Of a DNA stretch of 38,382 nucleotides, positions 25,618 through 34,747 are shown piece after piece (the stretch's first letter is position 1; each line of letters starts with the position of its first letter). The notes under the pieces are model-generated. The model did not search any database. It saw nothing but the letters and a program-made list of their open reading frames with translations, and was not told where the DNA came from. Source of the stretch: Acidobacteriaceae bacterium (GTDB taxonomy: Bacteria > Acidobacteriota > Terriglobia > Terriglobales > Acidobacteriaceae); contig JAJPKO010000043.1 of the NCBI GenBank assembly GCA_021323655.1, forward strand, positions 86,337 through 124,718. Reading direction: 5' to 3'. A program made the translations under genes and the position numbers.

Positions 25618-25660
25618 GGGGAGGGGCAGCCGTCCGCGGTCAAACCTCCCCACTTTTTTT
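25618..25660 (+). terminator. Rho-independent terminator
   Basis: GGGGAGG (25618-25624) pairs with CCTCCCC (25645-25651) across a 20-base loop, followed by AC and seven T (25654-25660). It closes the + strand stretch that starts with the five-gene operon and runs through the remnants. From here to 25946 I see no gene. Confidence 0.75.
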
Positions 25661-25946
25661 CGGAACGCGGGCCACTCGGCGGCCGCTCCCAAGTTTTAAG
25701 CTCCAAGCAAGCACCCTGTTTCGTAAGGACGCCATCTTAGCTCAGGAATCTTGATCCGTGATGCAAATGCACTGTAGTCACTAATACTTCGGGCCGAATA
25801 GGTTCATCTGATTTGTAACCGTTCGAAGCTCCCCTCTGGCGACGGGCCGATTTGTCTGAAATGTATGCCTGCATGAGGGATGCATTTGACGGGCGTGTTT
25901 ATCAGTTGGGCCATATCTGTGTTCGGGGTAGGTGCAGGTGGGCGGT

Positions 25947-26132
25947 TCAGTGCGCGCGTCCGTCGATTTCGAGACGTTGTTTCGCGAGTTCGAGGTCGTC
26001 AATGGCCAACCGCAATTGCTTCACAACGTTGGTGATCATCGTCGAGTTCTTCTCGGGGAATTGGGTGTGCTCCAACAAATGGAGCGTGGAACGGAGAATC
26101 TGGGCTGCGTCGATGATGATTTCGTAGGGCAT
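25947..26132 (-). CDS. Small helical protein
   Basis: A 61-residue protein, predicted almost wholly helical (E-I-I-I-D-A-A-Q-I-L-R-S-T-L-H-L-L, then a long charged helix L-R-L-A-I-D-D-L-E-L-A-K-Q-R-L). I do not recognise it. The start ATG at 26132 has GGGAG four bases upstream, better than the possible start at 26174. It follows the TPR/propeller/J-domain gene on the same strand, 230 bases downstream, and may be in its transcript. A second small helical protein lies upstream of that gene. Confidence 0.5.
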   Translation of the reverse strand: MPYEIIIDAAQILRSTLHLLEHTQFPEKNSTMITNVVKQLRLAIDDLELAKQRLEIDGRAH

Positions 26133-26362
26133 CGTTCTCCCGTTCGAGAGCCCAAACAACGGCCGCCAGCGCAATGCGTAGCCAAAATAAATGCTAGCAT
26201 CCCGCTGAGTCGCGGTGGCGATCTAAAGAATTCGTAGAGAAGTTCGGGGGAAGCTTCCCGCGCAGGAGTTTGTCCCAGGTTTGTATATTGGGACTTTTGG
26301 TGTTGGTATCGAAGCAAAAGATCTCCAGTGACGTCTAACTTGATCGTGCCGGCGGGTGCAAA

Positions 26363-28459
26363 CTATTCTCGATTTCTAAATGCGACCAGAGCTCCGGCCG
26401 CGCAGAAGAGTACGTCGTCATGTATCGCGACTCCCGCTATGCTCTTTGAGAATTCCAGCGCATAGAGAGTGCGCCCAAAGACATCGAATACCGCAAGCTC
26501 ATTGCGCTGCCACAGGACAACGTCATCGCCCCACATTGCCAGATCTCGGGGCCATGCAACGGATTCCACGGCGTTGATTACCTCTCCATCACGGAAGAAA
26601 AGCAACGTGTTGTCGCACCAGGCTGCGCCGAGATTTCCGTCCCTCCGCAATGCGACGCGCACAGTACCATCGCCGAGCACTCTGGCACCGCGCAAGCAAC
26701 CCTTTCCATCAAAGGAGTAGATTCTGCCTTGCGACGAACCAACGACTGCACCCGAACTCGTGCCGGTCACGAAGCTCGCTGTCGGCCCCATGCCCTGAAT
26801 CTCAAAGCTGATTGTGATTCCTTCGGCTGTAGTCGAAGAGCCCTCTCCTTCTCCAGCGAGGATTCGCTCGTATGCCTCCTGAATGCGGCGGAAGTTGGCG
26901 GTTGCTTCGGGGTTACTCGGATTGCGGTCCGGATGAGTCGCAAGAGCCAGACGCCGGTAGGCGGACTTCACCTGGTCTCGGGGCGCGCCGGAAGGCAAGC
27001 CAAGGACTTTGTACGGTTGCTGGAGAGGTGCGGCGCCTGGCACAGGAACTGTGAAATTCCACTTGGTCTGATGTTCGTTCGGAATCGCAGCGTGCCACAA
27101 AGTCCTGCCATTCGGACCGATCGCATAAATGTCTCCCATACTGGCAACCACCGCGAACGTGCCCCGAGAGGACACATAGTATGGGCATGGCCGAAAATAG
27201 ACATTATCGGTGGATTGGCTTGCACCTGGAGTCTCCCAGGTCCAGCGTAGGCATCCATCAAATCCGAATGCATAGAGGAAGCCGTTCCTACACCCGACAT
27301 ACCACAGGTCGGGGCCCAAGGCGACCTCTGAGGTTGCATCGGGAACTGATGACTCGGCCGTCAACTGGCCGTCGGCGGTCAAGAATCGCAGCAGAGTTGG
27401 TCCTCGACCGACTGCTGCCGTTCGGCATATACCAATGGACCGGCCATCAGGCGCATAGATTACATCGCTGAAACGTGGCAAGTTCTCGACCCGGCTCATC
27501 TCATCGCCGCTCTGACAATCGAAGTCGACGAGTGAGGAGAACTCCTTTGAAGTTAGGACGCAACGAACAGCGTCGTTTACCACGGCGAGATTGGCAACTG
27601 ATGACTTTAGCCGCACTTGGAAGAGTGGCTCGAAGAGCGCCGACTCCGTGCGAACAGAATAGGCAGGTATCTGGGCTCGCCGCCTCGGCCCATTGGCAGC
27701 CGGCTCGGTCTTTCCCGCGCAACGGGCGAGCCGCTTCCGCAACGCTTCTTCGGTATTTGCGGGCAGTCGCCGTGTCAACGCTTCCTGAATGATCTTCGTA
27801 GCAGTGCCATAGTCTTTGGCTCGCTCCAGGTGCATCGACAATCGCGTTATTGTCTCCGGGTCGCGGCTCCCTTCGTTGAAAGCCTCGCTCCATTGCTTCA
27901 TCGCTTCTTGAAGGCGCCCATCTCGCTCCAGAATTCGTCCGAGGTCCCCAACTGCCGCCCACCTTCCCTCTACATTCTTTGAAAGCGAGCATCTCTCTAT
28001 GACCCAGCGGGCGAGTTCCTCCGCGAAAGATGTCGCGCCCTCCCGGTCCGCAGCTCGTGCATGCGCCAAGAGAAATTCAGAAGCCGCACCGCCAGTCCTA
28101 CAGAGGTCTAACCTTGCTACCGCGCGCCTGAAGGCCGTGAGGTCATGCCGACTCGCGATGATGCCGAAGTAGTCGGACCATATCGCTGGAATGTCAGTCT
28201 TCAGATCAACGGCTTGCTGTAGGACGCGTTCCGCATCCGAAGTTCGGCCTTGATCGAGCAGGAAAGCTCCGTAACGTCCCAACGCAAAATCGACGCCATT
28301 CGGCTCGTTACTCTGGTATGCCGCGATGCCCCTTCTGAACAATTGATCGGCGCGTGCCGTGCCGCTCGCTTCCCACGCCCGAAGTGCATCCGCGATAACG
28401 TCGTAGGGGCGCTTCTTTTCTGGAGCAAAGACTGATTTTATGGACGAGAAGATTGTCAC
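26363..28459 (-). CDS. TPR / beta-propeller protein with an inserted J domain
   Basis: A 698-residue cytoplasmic protein with an unusual layout. Residues 35-245 are TPR-like helical pairs (for example F-R-R-G-I-A-A-Y and A-E-R-V-L-Q-Q-A-V-D-L). From about 275 to 475 there are blade-like strands with G-x-x-Y-A-F/I turns (G-F-L-Y-A-F-G-F-D-G, G-D-I-Y-A-I-G-P-N-G), as in PQQ/WD propellers. Residues 481-536 are a DnaJ J domain (Y-K-V-L-G-L ... H509-P510-D511 ... F-R-R-I-Q-E-A-Y). The propeller then resumes to the end, so the J domain is inserted within it. The H-P-D triplet implies it recruits and activates an Hsp70. The start is GTG; no ATG fits the N-terminus. Confidence 0.82.
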   Translation of the reverse strand: MTIFSSIKSVFAPEKKRPYDVIADALRAWEASGTARADQLFRRGIAAYQSNEPNGVDFALGRYGAFLLDQGRTSDAERVLQQAVDLKTDIPAIWSDYFGIIASRHDLTAFRRAVARLDLCRTGGAASEFLLAHARAADREGATSFAEELARWVIERCSLSKNVEGRWAAVGDLGRILERDGRLQEAMKQWSEAFNEGSRDPETITRLSMHLERAKDYGTATKIIQEALTRRLPANTEEALRKRLARCAGKTEPAANGPRRRAQIPAYSVRTESALFEPLFQVRLKSSVANLAVVNDAVRCVLTSKEFSSLVDFDCQSGDEMSRVENLPRFSDVIYAPDGRSIGICRTAAVGRGPTLLRFLTADGQLTAESSVPDATSEVALGPDLWYVGCRNGFLYAFGFDGCLRWTWETPGASQSTDNVYFRPCPYYVSSRGTFAVVASMGDIYAIGPNGRTLWHAAIPNEHQTKWNFTVPVPGAAPLQQPYKVLGLPSGAPRDQVKSAYRRLALATHPDRNPSNPEATANFRRIQEAYERILAGEGEGSSTTAEGITISFEIQGMGPTASFVTGTSSGAVVGSSQGRIYSFDGKGCLRGARVLGDGTVRVALRRDGNLGAAWCDNTLLFFRDGEVINAVESVAWPRDLAMWGDDVVLWQRNELAVFDVFGRTLYALEFSKSIAGVAIHDDVLFCAAGALVAFRNRE

Positions 28460-28606
28460 TCTGCCAGTTTAGGCTGAGTCTCAAACGCTTTTCCGCAATA
28501 TTCAGAGGGCAAGTAATGGGCGATTTGTCAGGACTGCCGTGAAACCGAGGGAAGCAGCAATGTGTGCACCGTCAAAATCCGGCGCTACGCGGCTGCATGA
28601 AATCGG

Positions 28607-28819
28607 CTAGGTGGGGATTTTGCTACTTGAAGAAATCGGGAAGGGAACGGAAGACCTGACGGGCGAGGCGGCAGAAGCCCGATCAATATTCCGTTGCAGA
28701 ATGTCGTGGAGCCTCCGGGCATATTCGTCATCCAATCCCAGGTGAGAGGATTCCTCCATGACGTTGAGGGCATAACGCAAATCAGAAACCAATTCAGAAG
28801 TCGATACGGTGTCGATCAC
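28607..28819 (-). CDS. Small helical protein upstream of the J-domain gene
   Basis: A 70-residue frame with a GTG start and no clear ribosome binding site. Residues 8-48 look coding and helical (L-V-S-D-L-R-Y-A-L-N-V-M, then Y-A-R-R-L-H-D-I-L-Q-R-N-I); the last 20 residues are serine- and proline-rich. It lies 147 bases ahead of the J-domain gene on the same strand. Function unknown. Similar in size and helix content to the small protein on the other side of that gene, but I see no sequence identity. Confidence 0.4.
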   Translation of the reverse strand: MIDTVSTSELVSDLRYALNVMEESSHLGLDDEYARRLHDILQRNIDRASAASPVRSSVPFPISSSSKIPT

Positions 28820-29675
28820 AGCAACATTCTAGAATGGGGACTCTCCTGAGTGTTCCACAGAGTGGCATCGCCCGCGCTTGTTAAATATAAGTGCAGTATT
28901 CCCCGATTTCCTAAGGGGAACAGGGGCATGCTAGGGTGAAAGTCTCCAATTCGCTTGCGGAGCTCGATCCAAATCGTTCAACTTCCTGAAAACCGGATGT
29001 CTGTTGTCCAGCGGACTACATGCTCGGGATTTGTTCCTCCGAAGTTAGTTTGAATCATTTGGCCCCAGGAATAAAAGAATCACTTGATAGGGTACAAGCG
29101 CTGTACAGCTGGTCGGACACTTGATAGCCATTTCGGTCCATCGTCTGTTTCGAGGCCGAGCGGTCTTCAAGTGAACGCCAAAATGAGACCGCGGTCTTGA
29201 AGTGGATGTCCGATTCCCCGGACACAATCTGCGATCACAGTTCAAACCAAGCCGATCTGAGCGATTGAGAGCGTCTAGACTCACAGATAATGCTCATAAA
29301 GCCTACCCTTTATCTTTCGGGATCAACGCCTTCCCAAAAGACGTGCGCCGCGCGGATCCGCCGCGCCTTTTTTGCTTTGCTAAAGAAACCTGAGAAACGC
29401 ATTCGTTCAATGAATCGGAGGCTTATACTCGTGAATTCTTGGCATGCCCTTGTCGATACGCAGGTTTGACTTCTTTATCACGGTCTTCGCGATGCGTCAT
29501 GCTGACACAGGCTGCCTGCGGAGCGGGAAGCGGCACGGCGGTGGTCCTGGAGACACCGGAACGGGAGCAGCCCAGATGCCTCCTGTTCCGATACCGGCCT
29601 GATCCTGCTGCTTAACAAATGAGAAGACATTTCTCTCACCGCCGAACCCGGCCCAATCACAATCAAGGAAAGAAG
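28820..29675. other. Intergenic region without supported genes
   Basis: About 850 bases with only short, arginine- and serine-rich frames on both strands that look non-coding. The one element I can name is the GC hairpin with a T-run listed separately. The last 30 bases hold the threonine aldolase ribosome binding site (AAGGAAAGAAG). Confidence 0.5.
29345..29373 (+). terminator. Possible intrinsic terminator
   Basis: A GC-rich imperfect hairpin around GCGGATCCGC (29352-29361 region, one bulge) is followed by six T (29368-29373). No gene is visible just upstream on this strand, so it may end a small RNA or a leaderless transcript, or protect threonine aldolase from upstream read-through. Confidence 0.45.
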
Positions 29676-30740
29676 ATGACCGCGGTCGATCCTCAGGAGT
29701 TGGCACAACAATTCGCAAGCGACAACTACGCCGGCATCTGCCCCGAAGCTTGGCAATCAATGGAAGCTGCTAATCGCGGGCATGCAACCTCTTACGGCGA
29801 CGACCCGTGGACCACCCGAGCTGCCGATGTCTTCCGCGACCTGTTCGAGACTGATTGCGACGTGTACTTCGTCTTCAATGGCACCGCCGCCAACTCCCTG
29901 GCCCTGGCTTCGCTTTGCCAGTCCTACCATAGCGTCATCTGCTGCGATGCTTCGCACGTAGAAACCGATGAGTGTGGCGCGCCCGAATTCTTCTCGAACG
30001 GTTCCAAGTTGCTGGTGGCGCCTAGCTCGGACAGCAAGCTAACGCCGCAGTCGATTCACGAGCTGGCCACCAAGCGTCAGGACATCCACTATCCCAAGCC
30101 GCGCGCAGTCACGATCACTCAGGCCACGGAGATGGGGCGCGTCTATTCGCTCGATGAACTGCATGCCGTAGCCGACGCCTGCAGTGCGCATCAACTCTTG
30201 CTGCACATGGACGGCGCCCGCTTTGCAAACGCCGTCGCTAGCCTGGGCTGTACGCCAGCCGAGATGAGCTGGAAAAGTGGCGTGGACGTACTTTGCTTCG
30301 GCGGTACCAAAAACGGCATGGCGGCAGGTGAGGCGGTGCTCTTCTTTGATCGTGTGCTGGCTGAGGGCTTCGATTACCGCTGCAAGCAGGCCGGGCAACT
30401 GGCCTCCAAGATGCGTTACCTCTCCGCTCCATGGGTGGGCATGCTCGAGAGCGGAGCCTGGCTCCGCAACGCTGAGCACGGCAACCGATGCGCACGCATT
30501 CTGCAGGCGCAAATCGAGAGTCTTCCCGGCGTGCGGCTCGTCCAACCCGTCGAGGCGAACTCAGTGTTCCTCGAAGCCAACCAGGCCATCCTCGACGCTC
30601 TGCGAGCGCGGGGCTGGCATTTTTATACATTTATAGGAGGCGCGGCGCGGTTCATGTTCGCCTGGGACACGGATCTTCGGCAAATCGATGCCTTCTTCCG
30701 CGACCTGAAGGAATGTGCCGCCCAGGCTTTGCTTACCTGA
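29676..30740 (+). CDS. Low-specificity L-threonine aldolase family, PLP enzyme
   Basis: A 354-residue pyridoxal-phosphate enzyme of the beta-eliminating-lyase/threonine aldolase family, cleaving threonine or allo-threonine to glycine and acetaldehyde. Seen: H94-V-E-T-D-E (ring-stacking histidine), the D179-G-A-R182 block, and the PLP lysine in C-F-G-G-T-K212-N-G. The ATG at 29676 follows AAGGAAAGAAG; an earlier in-frame ATG at 29619 adds 19 basic residues and has no such site. It stands alone, with no pathway neighbours. Length and motifs match the LtaE group, though substrate range cannot be read. Confidence 0.9.
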   Translation: MTAVDPQELAQQFASDNYAGICPEAWQSMEAANRGHATSYGDDPWTTRAADVFRDLFETDCDVYFVFNGTAANSLALASLCQSYHSVICCDASHVETDECGAPEFFSNGSKLLVAPSSDSKLTPQSIHELATKRQDIHYPKPRAVTITQATEMGRVYSLDELHAVADACSAHQLLLHMDGARFANAVASLGCTPAEMSWKSGVDVLCFGGTKNGMAAGEAVLFFDRVLAEGFDYRCKQAGQLASKMRYLSAPWVGMLESGAWLRNAEHGNRCARILQAQIESLPGVRLVQPVEANSVFLEANQAILDALRARGWHFYTFIGGAARFMFAWDTDLRQIDAFFRDLKECAAQALLT

Positions 30741-30874
30741 CGGAATCGCGAGTCGTGGACTTACCGATTCTCTGGATTAGGGCGAAACCGGCAATTTGGG
30801 GCAAATAAGGCCAACGCTCAAGTGGGAGAGTTCGGATGAGCGCGCTTATTGCGAGGCGCTACGTCGGTTGTTGC

Positions 30875-31096
30875 CTATGGAAAGGTCGAGCATTTCATCC
30901 CCAATCCACATACTGGCGGCTCGCATTGCGCGTCGATAACCGACGAACAGGGACCTGCCAAGTGACGCATTGGCAACCCGTAGTCGGCATGCCATCTCTG
31001 TATGGTCCGTGAACTTCTCCCAAGGTAATTAGCAATTGATTTCCAGCTGTCTAGTCGTACATACAGATCTGGGATCGGTTGCGAGCTCGCGCTCAT
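30875..31096 (-). CDS. Short helix-turn-helix protein (W-K-x-I-A-x-Y-L-G-R type)
   Basis: A 73-residue frame. Residues 17-42 read S-W-K-S-I-A-N-Y-L-G-R-S-S-R-T-I-Q-R-W then G-L-P-M-R, the DNA-binding N-terminus that acidobacteria place in front of many regulators with TPR or propeller domains. Those proteins continue after G-L-P; this one stops after a further 25 residues without similarity. It may be a truncated copy. ATG with AGGA eight bases upstream. Confidence 0.5.
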   Translation of the reverse strand: MSASSQPIPDLYVRLDSWKSIANYLGRSSRTIQRWHADYGLPMRHLAGPCSSVIDAQCEPPVCGLGMKCSTFP

Positions 31097-32016
31097 TCGC
31101 AGAGTCCTATTCAGATTTACTGGTATGGCCTCCTCCAACATCCATGGAGGCTGGCTTATCGATAAAGCACTTCTGAGTCTAGGCAAACGCTTCTCTAGAC
31201 CGTGCGATATGGATCACACAGAGGCAGCTAAAGAGCTCTTAAGTTCAGCTCAGGTCTGCTTTGGCGTCCGAGAGGTTCATATCGGAGGTCATCGTTCCTG
31301 CGCGATCACGTTCTTTTGCATATTGTTCGGCGGCGGGATCAGCGCCTCCGAGTGCGCGTTTGTGAATACCAATGAGCATGATCCGAAGCAGGTCACGATT
31401 CCAACGACAGGGAAGGAAGCAGCGAGCGTGTCGTCCGGCTTAACCGCTCGACCACGCACCTTTGGATGACGACTGTAAGGCAGCGTACCATCGAGCGTTC
31501 CGACGAGATTCGCAAGTACGGAAGAACTCGGAAAACAAAAGCAAAAGCTCATTCACACTCGTACGAAAGACCAGAGTCTCTTTTTTGCTGTCCTATTTCG
31601 GAAGCAGTGAACGTCGAATCGGAGTTAGAGCAGAAGGACTGGGGCAAGTTCCTGCGTCATTGTCCAATCGTAGACGTTGGCTCGAGCTCGTTCGTTAATA
31701 TGAGAAAGGGCCCCTGCGAGACGAACCGAGCCAGAGATGCTGTGGCCTCGTCAAAACGGGTTCCGCAACGATTTCAGCTATGGAAGGATTGAAGCTCCAG
31801 GTAGATCGTGCTCAGCGTCAGATCAGGAAACCTTCGATGTGGATGAGGCTGGATCCTACCCTTCGCGCCGACGAGCCGCTGTATAAAGGAGGCTTCGATC
31901 CGGGCCCGCGGATCCTGCAATGGTGGGCATTCGGTAAGCAGGGCGGACACGAGGCTCTGAAATCTCAAGATGACCTTAACTAGCGAGAATACAATGAGCG
32001 GTGATGCGGGAGCGAA
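31097..32016. other. Intergenic region ahead of the nucleotide-kinase operon
   Basis: Two + strand frames (31466-31792, 108 codons, and 31780-31983, 67 codons) have no recognisable motif and no convincing ribosome binding site; I do not call them genes. A TACAAT at 31990-31995 lies 22 bases before the kinase start and is a possible -10 without a good -35. The kinase ribosome binding site is GGGAG, four bases before its ATG. Confidence 0.35.
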
Positions 32017-33699
32017 ATGGCAGGGCGACTGATCGTTTTTGAAGGACCAGACGGGGTTGGCAAGACAACTTTGAGTCTTCGCGCAGTTGATTGGCTTAAT
32101 CGTCGTGGTACCAAAGCCATATATGTGAGCCTTCCGGGGAGCCAACCTGGCACGCTGGGCAAGTTAATATACGAAATTCACCATGACCCAGCAGCTTTTG
32201 GGTGCTCAGGTTCTGATCCTGCCGCTCTTCAATTACTTCATGTCGCTGCGCACGTTGATGCAGTCAACCGAATCATCAGGCCCGCGCTCATGGCGGGTGA
32301 AAGCGTAGTGATGGATCGCTTCTGGTGGTCCATGGTTGCCTATAGCCGTGTGTCGGCGGTGGATGAAAGACCACTAGAGTTGATGGTTCACCTGGAACAT
32401 TTCTATTGGTCGGATCTCTCTCCTTTAATCGTGTTTCTCTTGGATCGCAGCACGTGCGCCACCGATAATCAACCGGCCAATCAGCGAGTCGATCTCCGTA
32501 CGGCCTATTCTCATATCGCACTTGCCGAGCAACACGCTTACAAAGTTAAGAGGATTTCTAGCGAAAGAACACCGGATGAGACGTTTGCCGAGGTAATGGG
32601 CGAATTGGAAAATCTTGAACTGAAGGATGGGGCTGCCAGCAGCCCGCGTCAAAGACAGCTTTCTTTCAACGCTAAAGAAGCTCCGGCCGCTGGTCCGACA
32701 GTATTCTCAAAACTGAGCCCTGCACGCCCATCCAAGGTTTATGACACGTACTGGCGTTTTGCGACGATGCGTCAGGAGGTCTTCTTTCAACGACTCCGAA
32801 ATGAGGCTCCGCCGTGGACCGAAGATCCGATTCTTCGCCGCTACAAGTTCACCAATGCTTACCGTGCATCTGATCGGGTCAGTCAATACCTGATCCATGA
32901 CGTCATTTACCAAGGGCCTCAGGATCCTGAAAACCTTCTGTTTCGGACTCTTCTGTTCAAGATCTTCAACAAGATTGAGACTTGGAAGCTTTTAGAGGAA
33001 GAAATAGGCGAGTTGAGAGTCGACAGATTCGACTTGAATGCGTTCGACGCAGTGTTGACGCAAGCAATGCAGCGCAAGCAAGCAATCTATTCGGCTGCGT
33101 ACATCATGCCTTCTGGAGGAAGGGAAGGAAGCTCCAAGAAACACGTCAATCACCTTCGGTTATTGAAGAAAATGCTGAGCGATCGCGTCGCTGCCAAATT
33201 GAGAGACTCTAAGAGCATGCGATCCGGATTTGATCTACTGCTGTCGTACCCAATGATCGGAAAGTTCCTGGCGTATCAGTACATTACAGACCTGAACTAT
33301 AGTTGCTTAACGGATTTCAGTGAGGCTGAGTTTGTGGTTCCGGGCCCAGGTGCGCGCGACGGAATTCGTAAATGTTTTGACAACCTTGGAGGATTAAGCG
33401 AGGCAGACGTTATTAAGATGGTTGCCGATCGGCAGAGTCGCGAATTCGAACGATTAGGACTCAAATTTCGCTCGTTGTGGGGTCGTCGGCTTCAACTCAT
33501 TGACTGCCAGAATCTTTTTTGCGAAGTGGACAAATATGCTCGACAGGCGCACCCGGAGGTCAGCGGACTGACTGGCAGAAAGCGAATCAAGCAAATGTTT
33601 CACCGCAATCCAGGAATCGTTCGTTATTGGTATCCTCCAAAATGGGGAATTAACGACCTCGTGGCTCAGGATCAGGAAGACGCCTATGCCCACCGTTGA
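32017..33699 (+). CDS. Thymidylate-kinase-like P-loop kinase fused to HMUDK/aGPT-type helical domain
   Basis: A 560-residue two-domain protein. Residues 1-205 are a thymidylate-kinase fold: F-E-G10-P-D-G-V-G15-K16-T17-T (Walker A) and D100-R-F-W-W. The D-R-Y-type motif is kept, while the usual R-E-P-G-G substrate loop is replaced by L-P-G-S-Q-P-G-T. After a linker rich in S/P/A, residues 240-550 match the helical domain of phage 5-hydroxymethyluracil-DNA kinases and alpha-glutamyl/putrescinyl-thymine pyrophosphorylases: Y-W-R-F-A-T-M-R-Q, P-P-W-T-E-D-P-I-L, Y-K-F-T-N-A-Y-R-A-S-D-R, and later G-P-G-A-R-D-G-I. Those enzymes act on modified uracil in DNA. It overlaps the thymidylate-synthase homologue by 14 bases. 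Ordinary dTMP kinase is about 210 residues and lacks this domain. The family name is from memory. Confidence 0.8.
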   Translation: MAGRLIVFEGPDGVGKTTLSLRAVDWLNRRGTKAIYVSLPGSQPGTLGKLIYEIHHDPAAFGCSGSDPAALQLLHVAAHVDAVNRIIRPALMAGESVVMDRFWWSMVAYSRVSAVDERPLELMVHLEHFYWSDLSPLIVFLLDRSTCATDNQPANQRVDLRTAYSHIALAEQHAYKVKRISSERTPDETFAEVMGELENLELKDGAASSPRQRQLSFNAKEAPAAGPTVFSKLSPARPSKVYDTYWRFATMRQEVFFQRLRNEAPPWTEDPILRRYKFTNAYRASDRVSQYLIHDVIYQGPQDPENLLFRTLLFKIFNKIETWKLLEEEIGELRVDRFDLNAFDAVLTQAMQRKQAIYSAAYIMPSGGREGSSKKHVNHLRLLKKMLSDRVAAKLRDSKSMRSGFDLLLSYPMIGKFLAYQYITDLNYSCLTDFSEAEFVVPGPGARDGIRKCFDNLGGLSEADVIKMVADRQSREFERLGLKFRSLWGRRLQLIDCQNLFCEVDKYARQAHPEVSGLTGRKRIKQMFHRNPGIVRYWYPPKWGINDLVAQDQEDAYAHR

Positions 33700-34714
33700 T
33701 GCGAGTTCGGCAGACGAGGCGTGGCTGCTCGCCGTTGAGTTATTCAGGAAAGAACCAGGAAGGCCACGTCAGAATGGCAGAGGAGGTCGTACCTACGAGT
33801 TGTTGCATGTTTCATTGCAAATCCGCAATCCACGCGACAGATGGGTGTTGTCACGGTCGCATCCGATAAGCGTCGCATTTGCGATAGTTGAAGCCATCGG
33901 AATAATCAACGGGCGCAATGATTCGGGGTATCTGAACTATTTCAATCCGCAACTGCCGAAGTTTGCAGGCATGGGAGCAAAATACCACGGCGCATACGGC
34001 TTCAGGTTGCGTGAGAACTTTGGTTTCGATCAGTTGGCGCGTGCGTGTGAATCACTGTCAAGCAATCCGGATGGCCGTCAAATCGTCTTACAGATTTGGG
34101 ATCCAACGAAGGATTTTCCTCACTTGTCCGGTGCACCAGTTGCGTCCGATATTCCATGCAATCTCTGTTCCATGCTCAAAATTAGAGGTGGCAAGCTCGA
34201 ATGGTCGCAGGTAATGCGCAGCAACGATCTATTCAGAGGTCTGCCGTACAATTTCGTTCAGTTCACGACCCTGCAGGAAGTGATGGCGGGGTGGCTAGGG
34301 ATTGAAATCGGGAGCTATACGCATTTCAGTGACAGCTTGCACATTTATGAAGGGGAATTGAAGACGATTTTGGATTCGGCCCGCGTCCCTTCAGATTCAA
34401 ACGCGGATTCATTGGCGTTTCCGAAGGAAGTCGCCGATCCAATTTGGGCTGAAATGAATGACAGAGTCAATAGGCTTGTGTCGGGTGGTCTCAGCGAACA
34501 CGATTATTTCGAGATGGCAACGCTCGAAGGGGCCCCAAAAGCGTTTTCAAATCTGATGTCGATCGTAGTTGCAGATGCAGCTCGACGCTCAAGTAAGATG
34601 GCCGCTGCTTTGCGTGCAGCCGAGAAGTGCAGCAATCCGACATTACGACTATTATGGCAGCGATGGCTGAACTCGAGGACGGGAAAAGAGAGCACCGCGA
34701 ATACCAAGACGTGA
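33686..34714 (+). CDS. Thymidylate synthase homologue, possibly a dUMP hydroxymethylase
   Basis: A 342-residue ThyA-fold enzyme. Catalytic features: E69 in F-A-I-V-E-A-I, nucleophile P157-C158-N159, R178-S-N-D181, N189 in G-L-P-Y-N-F, and H219-I-Y221. N189 sits where dCMP hydroxymethylases carry aspartate, so the substrate should be dUMP. The usual tryptophan in the E-x-x-W segment is absent, and Y-H-G-A-Y-G-F-R replaces the normal Y-G-x-x-W-R region. That is closer to phage hydroxymethylases than to housekeeping ThyA. Product is therefore either dTMP or 5-hydroxymethyl-dUMP. The tail of about 100 residues past H-I-Y is longer than usual. It is coupled to the kinase fusion by a 14-base overlap and ends 33 bases from the convergent MazG gene. 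Confidence 0.82.
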   Translation: MPTVDASSADEAWLLAVELFRKEPGRPRQNGRGGRTYELLHVSLQIRNPRDRWVLSRSHPISVAFAIVEAIGIINGRNDSGYLNYFNPQLPKFAGMGAKYHGAYGFRLRENFGFDQLARACESLSSNPDGRQIVLQIWDPTKDFPHLSGAPVASDIPCNLCSMLKIRGGKLEWSQVMRSNDLFRGLPYNFVQFTTLQEVMAGWLGIEIGSYTHFSDSLHIYEGELKTILDSARVPSDSNADSLAFPKEVADPIWAEMNDRVNRLVSGGLSEHDYFEMATLEGAPKAFSNLMSIVVADAARRSSKMAAALRAAEKCSNPTLRLLWQRWLNSRTGKESTANTKT

Positions 34715-34747
34715 CGCTCCGAGTCGGATAATCGATTCTGCAGGAGG

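Noticed and set aside
31466-31983. Two + strand frames of 108 and 67 codons before the kinase operon
   Set aside because: No motif, no good ribosome binding site, and composition unlike the neighbouring genes.
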